Source: Bacillus sp. V5-8f
GTDB taxonomy: Bacteria; Bacillota; Bacilli; Bacillales; DSM-1321
Assembly (NCBI RefSeq): GCF_002863565.1
Contig: NZ_PGUW01000004.1
Location: forward strand, 496,001-560,000
DNA: 64,000 nt
Direction: 5' to 3'
Below are positions 44,084-53,285 of the stretch, piece by piece (the first letter of the stretch is position 1; the number at the start of each line of letters is the position of its first letter). Both the position numbers and the translations under genes were made by a program. The notes beneath the pieces are model-generated. The model had not been told where the DNA came from. It saw only the letters and a program-made list of their open reading frames with translations, and searched no databases.

Positions 44084-45085
44084 ATGGGGAAAACAATTCC
44101 AGAAAAATGGTGGAACCAGCTGAGATTACCAGCAATTTCAGCGCCAATGTTTTTAGTGTCTGGCCCAGAGCTTGTGGAGGCTGTATGCATGAACGGCGTA
44201 ATTGGTTCATTCCCTGCACCGAATGCGCGTCCAATAGAAGTGCTTGATGAGTGGATGGGTCAATTGAATAAAAACCTGGATGAAGCAAGAGCTAAAGAGC
44301 CGGAGCGAAAAATCGCGCCGTGGGCCATGAATATGGTCGTCCACAGCTCTTACAGCAGATTACAGGACGAACTCGAATTGGTAAAAAAGCATAAGCCAGA
44401 GTTGGTGATTACTTCACTTGGGAGCCCACGTGCTGTGGTCGATACAGTACATAGCTATGGAGGTCTTGTTTTTGCCGATGTCAGCAATCTCAAATGGGCA
44501 AAGAAAGCAGCTGAAGCTGGAGCGGACGGGTTAATCCTCGTTGCGAGCGGTGCTGGCGGGCATGCCGGCAATCTGAATAGCTTCGCTTTTGTAGATAGCG
44601 TCCGAAAATTCTGGGACGGAATCATCATCCTGGCCGGGGCGATTTCGACAGGGACGAGCATTTTGGCTGCACAGGCCGCCGGAGCAGATCTTGCTTATAT
44701 GGGTACTCGTTTTATTGTTGCTAAAGAAAGTCTTGCAAACGATGACTACCGACAAATGTTAGTGGATTCTACCCAGGACGACATCATTCTTACCGATGCA
44801 TTTTCCGGTGTAAATGCAAATATGCTCATACCAAGCATCGTAAAGGCGGGACTGGATCCTGCACATTTAAAGAAAAAGGAAAACGTTGAATTCGACCACA
44901 TGCAAAAGGAAAACAAAGATGTGAAAGCATGGAAGGATATTTGGTCTGCCGGCCATGGTGTCGGTGCGATTACCGAGATTGATACTGCGGAAGGCATCAT
45001 TGCAGCGTTGGAAAAGGAATATAATGAAGCGATCGAAAGACTGGCTGTACAGACAGGTAAAGTGAAATCAGTTGTTGTAAAATAA
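44084..45085 (+). CDS. Nitronate monooxygenase-like flavoprotein
   Basis: 333 residues, TIM barrel with FMN. LPAISAPMFLVSGPELVEAVCMNGVIGSFPAPNAR, GADGLILVASGAGGHAGN (FMN phosphate site and the catalytic-His region) and GADLAYMGTRFIVAKES are family blocks (NAD(P)H-dependent flavin oxidoreductase, NMO/2-nitropropane dioxygenase group). The acyl-CoA ligase gene follows 175 bases later and the two may act in one route on unusual acids; that is inference. Confidence 0.87.
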   Translation: MGKTIPEKWWNQLRLPAISAPMFLVSGPELVEAVCMNGVIGSFPAPNARPIEVLDEWMGQLNKNLDEARAKEPERKIAPWAMNMVVHSSYSRLQDELELVKKHKPELVITSLGSPRAVVDTVHSYGGLVFADVSNLKWAKKAAEAGADGLILVASGAGGHAGNLNSFAFVDSVRKFWDGIIILAGAISTGTSILAAQAAGADLAYMGTRFIVAKESLANDDYRQMLVDSTQDDIILTDAFSGVNANMLIPSIVKAGLDPAHLKKKENVEFDHMQKENKDVKAWKDIWSAGHGVGAITEIDTAEGIIAALEKEYNEAIERLAVQTGKVKSVVVK

Positions 45086-45092
45086 ATTTATA

Positions 45093-45106
45093 TGTAAGCG
45101 CTTTAA
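45093..45106 (+). promoter_or_regulatory. Possible CcpA (cre) site upstream of the acyl-CoA ligase
   Basis: TGTAAGCGCTTTAA fits the cre consensus TGWAARCGYTWWCW except for one base near the end. It sits between the flavoprotein and ligase genes, 155 bases before the ligase start. Confidence 0.4.
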
Positions 45107-45260
45107 ATGAATTCGCTGGTCATGATAAAAAGTGGCCAGTAAATTTAACTATTAAATATTGGTTAGAAGGTGAATTTACTTCTTTTTGGTAGCACTTTCA
45201 CTCAGGGGACTTCTTGAATTTCAGCCATTTGTCTTTTCATTTTACAAAGGGGGTTTATTT

Positions 45261-46916
45261 ATGGTTCAAACATTCCGGCCATACTGGCCAGCAGGAACAC
45301 CTGATAAAATCAATTATTTGCATGGAGAAAAGCCTCTTTATCAATATCTCGAGTATCACGCCGCCAAAAAACCCGACGAAGTAGCATATTATTTTTACGG
45401 AAATAATATTACATGGAAATCCCTGATTGATCATGTAAATCGGTTTGCTGGTTACCTGCAAGGAAAAGGGTTTAACAAAGGCAGCTATGCAGCTCTATAT
45501 CTGCAAAATTGCCCGCAATACATCATTGCACACTATGCCATACAGCAGCTGGGCGGCATTGTAATTCCGATTAACCCAATGTTTAAGGAAAGTGAACTGG
45601 CATATTGCTTTGAAGAAGCCCCAATTACAGTGATTATCACAAGCGACAGTGCATATGACACCACGTTTAAGGCAGCTGAAAAAAGTGAGTCATCCCCTCT
45701 GATTGTCACCACAAATTATTGTGATTATCTACCTAATACACCTATATTCCCGCTCACCGAAGAATTTTCCCAACCGAAACGAAGCAACCAAATAGCAGAA
45801 GATATGTGTGAAATCATCCGAACCAGTCCAATTCTAACCGAACATGCTGAAATTGATCTTTGGAATGATGTCGGACTAATGGTATTCACATCCGGAACTA
45901 CTGGGCGGCCGAAAGGTGCACTTTTGACTTACGGAAATGCATTATTTAAGACGGCAGCCTCCGTTCAGGCTAATGGTCTTTCTGCCAAAGAACGTTTCAT
46001 GGCCCATGCACCGCTCTGTCATATAGCAGGAATGCTAATGGGACTGAACACTCCAATTTATAGCGGGAATCCCTGCGTCCTTTTTACGAGATTTGATCCA
46101 GTATCGACAATCAATGCCATTGAAAAGTATAAAATAACTTCATGGTACAGCATAGCACCGATGAACGGAGCAGTCCTGCAAGTACCGGGTGTTGAAGACA
46201 GGGACTTTTCAAGCCTGAAAATAAACCTGGCTACAAGCTTTGGTGTTCAGGTAACACAAGAGCTTTCGGAAAAATGGAGGGCGATAACAAAAGGCTGTCT
46301 GATGTACGAAGCTGCATACGGACTGAGTGAAACCCATACTTGTGACACATTCATGCCCAGGGAAAAAATAAAATACGGTTCATGCGGATTGCCAATCATA
46401 GGCACGGAAATCAAAATCCTTTCACTAGATAATGGTGAAGAAGCCCCTACGGGAGAATCTGGTGAAATCGTTGTTCGAAATCAGGGAGTCTTCAAAGGCT
46501 ACTTGAATAGGCCGGAAGCAACTGCGGAAACGCTGAAAGACGGCTGGGTATATACAGGGGATATCGGATATCTAGATCAGGACGGCTATTTGTTTTTTCA
46601 GGGGCGGCTAAAAGAGATGATCAAAAGCTCTGGCTATAGTATCTTTCCTGAAGATGTTGAGGCATTGCTTAATGAACATCCAGCCATTAGCCAGTCTGCG
46701 GTAATTGGGGTGCCTGACCCGATGCGAGGGGAAAGTGTAAAGGCATTTGTGGTTCTCCATGAATCGGAAAAAAACAGGATCACACCAGACAAAATCATTT
46801 CATGGGCAAAGGGACATATGGCAGCATACAAGTATCCTAGATACGTAGAACTCATTGATCAGCTGCCCGCTACCCCATCCGGAAAGGTTTTAAGAAAACT
46901 GTTGAAAGAAGGATGA
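45261..46916 (+). CDS. AMP-binding acyl-CoA synthetase
   Basis: 551 residues. P-loop VFTSGTTGRPKGALL, A5-type YGLSETHTCD, YTGDIGYLDQDGYLFFQGRLKEMIKSSGYSIFP and the final catalytic lysine in TPSGKVLRK. Medium/long-chain or aromatic acid ligase; the acid is unknown. ATG 45261 has AAAGGGGG upstream; a near-perfect cre site lies in front, as for fatty acid degradation genes. Confidence 0.9.
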   Translation: MVQTFRPYWPAGTPDKINYLHGEKPLYQYLEYHAAKKPDEVAYYFYGNNITWKSLIDHVNRFAGYLQGKGFNKGSYAALYLQNCPQYIIAHYAIQQLGGIVIPINPMFKESELAYCFEEAPITVIITSDSAYDTTFKAAEKSESSPLIVTTNYCDYLPNTPIFPLTEEFSQPKRSNQIAEDMCEIIRTSPILTEHAEIDLWNDVGLMVFTSGTTGRPKGALLTYGNALFKTAASVQANGLSAKERFMAHAPLCHIAGMLMGLNTPIYSGNPCVLFTRFDPVSTINAIEKYKITSWYSIAPMNGAVLQVPGVEDRDFSSLKINLATSFGVQVTQELSEKWRAITKGCLMYEAAYGLSETHTCDTFMPREKIKYGSCGLPIIGTEIKILSLDNGEEAPTGESGEIVVRNQGVFKGYLNRPEATAETLKDGWVYTGDIGYLDQDGYLFFQGRLKEMIKSSGYSIFPEDVEALLNEHPAISQSAVIGVPDPMRGESVKAFVVLHESEKNRITPDKIISWAKGHMAAYKYPRYVELIDQLPATPSGKVLRKLLKEG

Positions 46917-46971
46917 CGCCAGTACGATCAAGCCCTTTCCCTCTATTATAAATAATCGACACCTATTTAAT

Positions 46972-46995
46972 AGACTGTTTATGCAGTCTTTTTTT
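46972..46995 (+). terminator. Terminator of the ligase gene
   Basis: AGACTG/CAGTCT stem with a T7 tail. Confidence 0.8.
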
Positions 46996-47122
46996 GCTGT
47001 GTGGACATATAAGAAAGTCGGATTTGTAATATCGGAAAAAATTTTTAAAATTTTAAATTTTGGTACAAGCTAATCTATTTATTTCTACATAACATAGTGT
47101 AAAAGGAAGGGGGCAATCAAAT

Positions 47123-48481
47123 TTGAATGATGTTAATTCCACAAAACAAGCTTCCCTTGTTCCAAACAGGAGATTTATTACCGGACACTTAAAGCAATTT
47201 CAGGCCGATCCTCTCGGTTTCCTAAAAAAAGTTGCTGGCCATGGTGAAGTTGCAAAAATGCGTTTTGGGCCTTTCCAGCATGTTTATCTTATATCCGATC
47301 CAGAGTTGATTAGGGAGGTGCTGGTCACAAAACAAAAATCCTTTGTAAAATCAAAGGACTTCGATGCGCTAAAAACAATCGTCGGTGAAGGGCTCTTGAC
47401 CAGTGAAAAAGAGACCCATATGAGGCAGAGAAGGCTCATCCAGCCAGCCTTTAAAAAATCGCATATCAGCAATTATGGCCAGGATATGATAGATGTTACA
47501 ACTGAATACCTATCGAATTGGAAAGACGGGGAAGAGAGAATAATTACCCAGGATATGATGGATATCACACTTGAAATTATTTCAAAAACAATGTTTAGCA
47601 TAGACATAAAAGAAGGTTACAGTATCGTTGGCGAGGCTATAGAAACGGCAATGAAAATGGCCGTCCAGAGGATGAGGACAATCATAAATCTTCCATTATG
47701 GATTCCGACTAAAAGAAATCGTGATTGTAAACAAGCAATAGATAAACTTAATTCCACAATATTCCAGATTATAGAGAGTAGAAGACAGGATAAGGCAACG
47801 CATGAAGACATGCTTGGAATATTAATGGCTGCACGTGATGAACAGGATGGCTCTGGGATGACAGATATTCAAGTCAGAGATGAGCTTATGACAATATTTC
47901 TTGCGGGCCACGAAACTACTGCCAATGCTTTATCATGGACTTTGTACTTGCTATCACAGAACCCTGAAGCAGAAAAGAAACTCTTTGAAGAGATTGATAT
48001 GGTGATTGGTAATCGAACAGTGTCTCCAGGTGACTTTGCCCATTTGCCTTATACCCAAAATATAATCTGGGAATCCATGAGGATCTATCCGCCTGCCTTT
48101 GTTATAAGCCGCAAAGCAGCTGAGGATGTCAAAATAGGAGGTTACCAACTTAAAAAAGACGACACCATTATGGTTTCCCAGTATGTCATGCACCATAAGC
48201 CGGAGTATTTTTCTGATCCAGAATCCTTTCTTCCTGAAAGGTTCGAAAATAATTTTATTAAAACAATCCCCTCATTCGCATACTTTCCATTTGGAGGCGG
48301 TCCAAGGGTCTGTATTGGCAATCATTTTGCACTCTTGGAAGCAGTGCTTGTCCTCGCCACTATTGCCCAGCGTTTCAGAGTCCGGCTCATACCAAACCAC
48401 CATCCAGTACTATTATACCCATCAATCACTCTGCGGCCCAGAAGCGGATTACGCATGATAGTTGAAGAAAGAACTGAATAA
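47123..48481 (+). CDS. Cytochrome P450
   Basis: 452 residues. I-helix oxygen groove AGHETT, K-helix ESMRIYPP (ExxR), and heme loop FPFGGGPRVCIGNH with the heme ligand near C397. The lack of a fused reductase or membrane anchor means a cytosolic enzyme that needs external redox partners; none is nearby. The helix and loop motifs resemble the CYP4/CYP102-like fatty-acid hydroxylase side of bacterial P450s. TTG start after AAGGGGG. It heads a run of four genes ending in a PHA synthase. Confidence 0.9.
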   Translation: MNDVNSTKQASLVPNRRFITGHLKQFQADPLGFLKKVAGHGEVAKMRFGPFQHVYLISDPELIREVLVTKQKSFVKSKDFDALKTIVGEGLLTSEKETHMRQRRLIQPAFKKSHISNYGQDMIDVTTEYLSNWKDGEERIITQDMMDITLEIISKTMFSIDIKEGYSIVGEAIETAMKMAVQRMRTIINLPLWIPTKRNRDCKQAIDKLNSTIFQIIESRRQDKATHEDMLGILMAARDEQDGSGMTDIQVRDELMTIFLAGHETTANALSWTLYLLSQNPEAEKKLFEEIDMVIGNRTVSPGDFAHLPYTQNIIWESMRIYPPAFVISRKAAEDVKIGGYQLKKDDTIMVSQYVMHHKPEYFSDPESFLPERFENNFIKTIPSFAYFPFGGGPRVCIGNHFALLEAVLVLATIAQRFRVRLIPNHHPVLLYPSITLRPRSGLRMIVEERTE

Positions 48482-48586
48482 CTTTAGACAAGCCAAAAGA
48501 GAATATGCACAATAAAAAATTGGAATAAAAAATCTTACACTCTCTTTCCAAAGCTATTAATAGAAAGGGATGATTAAAAATATACC

Positions 48587-49117
48587 ATGACAAAAAACAA
48601 AAAAGAGAGCATCCAATCAAACGAGAGTCATTTTTTAACCAGCAAGGATATAAAGTCTATTCATGAATGGATGGCTATTTATAGAAGATACCTCCTCTAT
48701 ACCCCGTGGCAAAAAAAACAACTAGCTCTTCGTACGCTCACACTTCCCTATAAAGTTATTGGAAATGGTCTAAACCGGATGGTCTATGATTTAGATAATG
48801 GTTATGTCTTAAAGATTGCACTTTCGGAGATAGGTGTGATAAGCAATTCTCAAGAGTTTAATCTATACCAGACATCCGATTCAACTATTCGAAAATACCT
48901 CGCTCCGGTAATGGAAATGGGACAAGGTTGGATTGTCATGAAGAAGATGGATCATAAGGTCCCTATAAATTTGGTAAGCCTGCAAAACCTGACTGAGCTC
49001 ACAATGAAGTTTTTGCTGCACAGGGTTGTTCCAGTTGATCTAAGACTGGGAAATGTGGCTCTAACAAACGATAACCAAATGATTGTAATCGATTATGGTT
49101 TATTTATAACATTATGA
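48587..49117 (+). CDS. Small protein-kinase-like protein
   Basis: 176 residues, far smaller than a usual kinase. YKVIGNGLNRMVYDLDNGYVLKIA resembles the N-lobe with the VxK lysine, GWIVMKKM the hinge, VPVDLRLGNVALTNDNQMIVIDYG the catalytic loop (DLRxxN) and the DFG site (DYG). The His of HRD is missing. Could be an aminoglycoside-phosphotransferase-like or YrzF-like kinase, or a pseudokinase. Located between the P450 and PHA genes. Confidence 0.6.
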   Translation: MTKNKKESIQSNESHFLTSKDIKSIHEWMAIYRRYLLYTPWQKKQLALRTLTLPYKVIGNGLNRMVYDLDNGYVLKIALSEIGVISNSQEFNLYQTSDSTIRKYLAPVMEMGQGWIVMKKMDHKVPINLVSLQNLTELTMKFLLHRVVPVDLRLGNVALTNDNQMIVIDYGLFITL

Positions 49118-49211
49118 ATTTGGTTTGCTATTAGGGCAGAATTTTCTTGGTATTACTTGCTTTTTTATAGTTAGAAGTGAAATAAAAATATAAATAGAAA
49201 GGACTATGTAA

Positions 49212-49637
49212 ATGGAGAAAAATAAGAAACCAGATGAATTTTACGACACTCTTAGAAAGATGGGTTTAAAGGTAGAGAAAGAAATCAATAAAAAAATTAA
49301 GGATTTGCTGAATAATAGAAGAATCATCAACCAGGCAAGCATGGAATCAAATAATATTGCCCAGGCTTTTAAATGGCTGCAGGATTCAATGGAAACAATA
49401 TCAGCCCTTGGCAATTTTCCGACAAAAAGGGATATAGCCAATGTGGCTAAAATGCAAGTGCAGCTGGAGGGAAAAATTGATCATATTGAGGACATGCTAT
49501 CGAATCTTGAAAATGACCATAGACCAAAAGGAATTCATTCCATACAAGCGGAATCTGCTGAAAAGGATAGGAAAGCCAGGAAGCGGGCCAGACTGCGCGC
49601 AGTCTTACGATCCATGAACCAAGGGGTGGGTTCATAG
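49212..49637 (+). CDS. phaR: PhaR-like PHA synthase subunit
   Basis: 141 residues, helical. Its middle, FPTKRDIANVAKMQVQLEGKIDHIEDML, follows the PhaR pattern of Bacillus class IV synthases (PTxxDIANVA ... LExKIDxLE). The tail is basic (KDRKARKRARLRAVLRSM), unlike typical PhaR, and the protein is shorter than the ~200 residues known for Bacillus PhaR. It ends one base before the phaC-like gene. Confidence 0.72.
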   Translation: MEKNKKPDEFYDTLRKMGLKVEKEINKKIKDLLNNRRIINQASMESNNIAQAFKWLQDSMETISALGNFPTKRDIANVAKMQVQLEGKIDHIEDMLSNLENDHRPKGIHSIQAESAEKDRKARKRARLRAVLRSMNQGVGS

Positions 49638-49638
49638 G

Positions 49639-50700
49639 ATGAAAAAAAGGAACAAAAACAACAACGAGGATGAATCCTTAGCGAAATTTGAATTGGCGCT
49701 TAAGGCTTTAAAAAGCCCCTTGCCCGAAATGGGCGTAACCAGAAGAGAAGCTGTATGGAAGAAGAATAAATCAACATTATGGTATTACCCGCCGGAAAGG
49801 AAAAAGTATAAAGTTCCAGTGTTTTTAGTCTATTCACTTATCAATACACCTGTCATACTTGACCTTGGTCCTGGCAGCAGCTTAATTGAGCATTTTGTAA
49901 ACGAAGGTTTTGAAGTGTATCTATTGGATTTCGGTGCGCCTGGATATGAAGATGGAGATATCAGCTTGGAAACCTATATCGTTGATTACATTCAAGTAGG
50001 AGTGAGAAGGGCATTGAGGCATTCTGGCGCGGAAGAAATTACTGTATTCGGCACATGTTTAGGAGGCACTCTTGCAGCAATGTACGCTTCCATAGCAGAA
50101 GAACCTATCAAAAACCTGATTCTATCTACTCCGCCAATTGATTTTAGTCATACTCCGGAATTTGACCAATGGGCCGAAGCGATCCGAACTGGAGAGGCGA
50201 GGTTTGATGAAATCCTTGATGTCATACAAACCGTTCCTGGTGCCTTTGTAAATGAAGGAATAAGTTTACTCATTTCGCCCATTCATTTTTCCAGCTATCT
50301 TTCATTAATTAGTAAAGCAGATGACCCCGATTATATTGATAGGTGGCGCCGGTTTAATAAGTGGACGGAAGACCACGTTTCATTTACCGGAGCAGCGATG
50401 AAACAAATGCTAAATGATCTAGTTAAAGAAAATAAATTCATTAAAAGAAGACTTAAGATAAAAAACAAAAAGGCCGAATTAGCAAATATTAAAGCAAATT
50501 TGCTCGTTGTTGCGGGAAAAGACGATATTTTAATACCTGAAGCGATGATCAAGCCAGTGATGACGATGGTTTCCAGCCAGGATAAAACCTACAAGCTTCT
50601 AAAGGGAGGCCATACCACAATTAATATAGCTCCTCGTTTTCCAGATTACCTTGCTGAATGGCTTCCTGACAGATCAACTCCTATATTAAAATCCAGGTAA
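49639..50700 (+). CDS. phaC: PhaC-like polyhydroxyalkanoate synthase (class III/IV type)
   Basis: 353 residues, alpha/beta hydrolase with the PHA synthase lipase-like box FGTCLGGT, nucleophile C140, PVILDLGPGSSLIEHFVNEGFEVYLLDFGAPG ahead of it, Asp in AGKDDILIPE and His in GGHTTINI. Polymerises hydroxyacyl-CoA. Directly behind a PhaR-like gene, but no phaB, phaP or phaQ is adjacent as in the usual Bacillus pha locus, so it may be a second synthase with another job. Confidence 0.85.
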   Translation: MKKRNKNNNEDESLAKFELALKALKSPLPEMGVTRREAVWKKNKSTLWYYPPERKKYKVPVFLVYSLINTPVILDLGPGSSLIEHFVNEGFEVYLLDFGAPGYEDGDISLETYIVDYIQVGVRRALRHSGAEEITVFGTCLGGTLAAMYASIAEEPIKNLILSTPPIDFSHTPEFDQWAEAIRTGEARFDEILDVIQTVPGAFVNEGISLLISPIHFSSYLSLISKADDPDYIDRWRRFNKWTEDHVSFTGAAMKQMLNDLVKENKFIKRRLKIKNKKAELANIKANLLVVAGKDDILIPEAMIKPVMTMVSSQDKTYKLLKGGHTTINIAPRFPDYLAEWLPDRSTPILKSR

Positions 50701-50878
50701 TTGTACAAATTGCTCTTAGGCTATATTTTTTATTAGATCCACACAAAGTCTTCTTACCTGATACATTTTTCAATGAATAAAACGTATCAGGTAAGTCCCA
50801 ACCATTTCAACGCGAACATATAGATGATTGTAAAAAGTGAAAAGGAAAAGCCATTTGGAAATACAAATCAGCTAGAGT

Positions 50879-50903
50879 CCGGTTGAATAACCGGTTCTTT
50901 TTT
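50879..50903 (+). terminator. Terminator after the phaC-like gene
   Basis: CCGGTT-gaat-AACCGG with a T-rich tail; faces the + strand, 180 bases beyond the phaC stop. Confidence 0.75.
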
Positions 50904-50917
50904 ACAATAAAGATTGT

Positions 50918-52933
50918 CTAGTTGTTCGTATACATGGATGAAATAACCGTTTTTCCGTTGTATGTTAAAAGCCCGCATTCTAGTTTTGCAGGAGAAACCA
51001 GAATGGTACCCAGGTTGTTTTCTGTTTCAATAATGGAACCATCGTCGAGAGTGTAATAGTCGATCAACTCTTTTGCTACGGTTTCGTGGGAAAAGTCATG
51101 GTCAATCTCAACATGAAAAGTTGTCATGTTATCCCGTATACTTTTTTTTCCTTTGTTGTAAAATCGTAACACCGACCTTACTAGTTCATTCGATATGCCC
51201 GTCATGGTAGTGTTTTTTAACGGGCTGCTGGTCATCTGGAAAATCGTTTTTTTATCCCCGTTTAAATAAAGTGAATCGGTTTTGGCCATGTAAGCGTACT
51301 GTGCATCTCCCGATAAGATTATACAATATGCCGGATCTATATCGGTGATCCATTTATGGAAGCTTTCATACCCTTTCCCATTATATTTCCAGGAATCCAT
51401 ATTAAAGGTTGTCTGTACCGGAATTCGTGTATTAACTAACGGATATGCAGTCTCTTTCATTGCTGAGTCAATTAAACCCACGCTATAAAACGGAACAGAA
51501 GAAACAACAATAACGGGGTGCCCCGAATTCCATCCACATTCCAATAACGCAAATTTGGCCTGCAGCCAGCCTAGTTCATTAATGATTTGCGGCGCTCCCC
51601 CGTTCGCTGTATGCTCACTTATGGAGGAAGAACGATGCGTTCGCGTATCAAGAAATACGGCCGGGGGATAGGTAGGCGCTGCAAAAGTCCAGACATCAAA
51701 GCTCCACATCGATGATTCCCAGTTAAGCCGTGCTTCCTTGATTACATTTTTTGAGGTTAAATGTTTCGAAATCATGTTGATAAAGGATTCATTGAATGAC
51801 AACGGATTGTTTCCCCACCCCTGGAACGCCCAAAAAGCCGTGAGTGCATTGGAGATTATGTGCCTCCCCAAAGGAGAATGCCTAACAGCATGGCGCCATT
51901 CAAAGGTAATATTCCAATCATCCGTTATGTCATGTTCATCAAATATCATATAGGAGGAGATATTAGCCATAAGTCTCCGCACATACGGAAGTGAGTCTGC
52001 AAATTTCCTGATTTCCTTTAATTGTTTATTAAAGGCCCGCCTAATGGTTTGCGTGTTCGTTGCAGGGAAAAGAGCTGGATTCCTTTCCATCCATTCATCG
52101 AAAGTGGCAAGAAGGCCTTCTTTCTCGGCAAGTCTCCATATTTCAGGATTAAAAGCAAGCAGATACATAGATGCATACTCACCGAATCGCAGCAAATGAT
52201 TGGACGATTTCCTTGAGGTAAACCTGCACAGGTCGGATGCAATTCGTTGCCTCCCATAAATTGCATCAACGACTGTTTTGTAAGGATCATTGCCTAGGCG
52301 AGGCTCTATCTTCACCAAATTCTCTTTCTGGCCTGTAAGGGTTTCTCCAAGCTTCATGATAAATGGCATGACCGGTCCGGCTACATCATCCGCATAAATT
52401 TGGTCTCCCATAAGAAACAGAGCTTCCGGCCTTTCCTTTATATTGAGGTAATGCTTCTGCAGTAGCAAATCGGCACCTGCGAGAACATCTTCTCCCTTCC
52501 CGTGAATCTTCCGGCCGGAACCGTACAAGATCCTGGATTCCTTTCGCTCGGTAATATAAAAAGAGGGATATTTCAGATGTCCATATACAATGGAATCCCC
52601 GGAATCCGGTGATAATAACCCGAGGCTTCTCAAATCAAAAGAGGCCCGGTTTTTAGTAAAACGCAGATTATATCCTAGCAATCGATCCAAAGGAAAAGAA
52701 TCGCCCTCGGGTGATAATGTTACGATATTGGCTATAAGCTTATCCCCGAGTGACACAGATCTTACAGAGGTGTGACTTTGAACCGGGGTGTAGGTGTACT
52801 CGCCAACTTCCTCATTTATCAAAAATAATTCGGCAGTTATGTCGAACATTTCACAGCAGGCAATCCAAATATTTACATGATCGTTTTCTGTCCTGCGCAG
52901 GAAGGGGCCTGCCAAGATTACCGGCAATTTCAT
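50918..52933 (-). CDS. PhoD-like metallophosphatase, altered metal motif
   Basis: 671 residues, no signal peptide, so intracellular. Motifs: LFLMGDQIYADDVAGP, FDEHDITDDW, and LSGDAQYAYMAK, where most PhoD relatives read LSGDVHYA; the metal-binding His is replaced by Gln. The N-terminal ~150 residues form an extra beta-rich domain. PhoD-like enzymes are phosphodiesterases/monoesterases. Here the substitution suggests changed metal use or lost activity. Confidence 0.82.
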   Translation of the reverse strand: MKLPVILAGPFLRRTENDHVNIWIACCEMFDITAELFLINEEVGEYTYTPVQSHTSVRSVSLGDKLIANIVTLSPEGDSFPLDRLLGYNLRFTKNRASFDLRSLGLLSPDSGDSIVYGHLKYPSFYITERKESRILYGSGRKIHGKGEDVLAGADLLLQKHYLNIKERPEALFLMGDQIYADDVAGPVMPFIMKLGETLTGQKENLVKIEPRLGNDPYKTVVDAIYGRQRIASDLCRFTSRKSSNHLLRFGEYASMYLLAFNPEIWRLAEKEGLLATFDEWMERNPALFPATNTQTIRRAFNKQLKEIRKFADSLPYVRRLMANISSYMIFDEHDITDDWNITFEWRHAVRHSPLGRHIISNALTAFWAFQGWGNNPLSFNESFINMISKHLTSKNVIKEARLNWESSMWSFDVWTFAAPTYPPAVFLDTRTHRSSSISEHTANGGAPQIINELGWLQAKFALLECGWNSGHPVIVVSSVPFYSVGLIDSAMKETAYPLVNTRIPVQTTFNMDSWKYNGKGYESFHKWITDIDPAYCIILSGDAQYAYMAKTDSLYLNGDKKTIFQMTSSPLKNTTMTGISNELVRSVLRFYNKGKKSIRDNMTTFHVEIDHDFSHETVAKELIDYYTLDDGSIIETENNLGTILVSPAKLECGLLTYNGKTVISSMYTNN

Positions 52934-53037
52934 GGTGCACCACCGCCCATTTTTTCATTTATGCATAGAATATTCAGAAGCAAGGGAAGTTGTGTTGAGG
53001 TGACCATTATAAAAAATTAATAGGTATAAAGTTTATA

Positions 53038-53169
53038 ATGATAGTAAAAATTGAGGATAAGAGAAGTGCAAGCATGGAACCAAAAAATTGCCCAACATGT
53101 GGTGGAAAGCTTGTGGAGGATGTAAGAGAAACTATAGAATTCCTGCCAGATGGAAAATATGATGATTAA
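53038..53169 (+). CDS. Very small zinc-ribbon-like ORF
   Basis: Starts at ATG 53038 or, more likely, ATG 53074 (31 residues): MEPKNCPTCGGKLVEDVRET, ending DGKYDD. The CPTCGG is half of a zinc ribbon (YgiT-like start); the second CxxC is missing, so it is either truncated or pairs with another copy. Confidence 0.35.
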   Translation: MIVKIEDKRSASMEPKNCPTCGGKLVEDVRETIEFLPDGKYDD

Positions 53170-53207
53170 TGTCGATCTAAGAAAATTCATTTTATCGTTT
53201 TTGTTTG

Positions 53208-53236
53208 TTGTTATTTATTTTTGGGTGTGATATATT
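53208..53236 (+). promoter_or_regulatory. Promoter of yhgD-yhgE
   Basis: TTGTTA, 17-base spacer, TATATT. The palindromic operator starts 14 bases downstream. Confidence 0.5.
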
Positions 53237-53250
53237 CTTTCAATAGTAAA

Positions 53251-53273
53251 TGACCAAATTTAAATTTTAGTCA
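53251..53273 (+). promoter_or_regulatory. Palindromic operator for the TetR-type regulator
   Basis: A 23-base near-perfect palindrome, TGAC ... GTCA around AAATTTAAATTT, with two mismatched pairs, between promoter and start codon of the regulator. Position and shape fit TetR autoregulation. Confidence 0.6.
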
Positions 53274-53285
53274 GAGGTGTAGATT

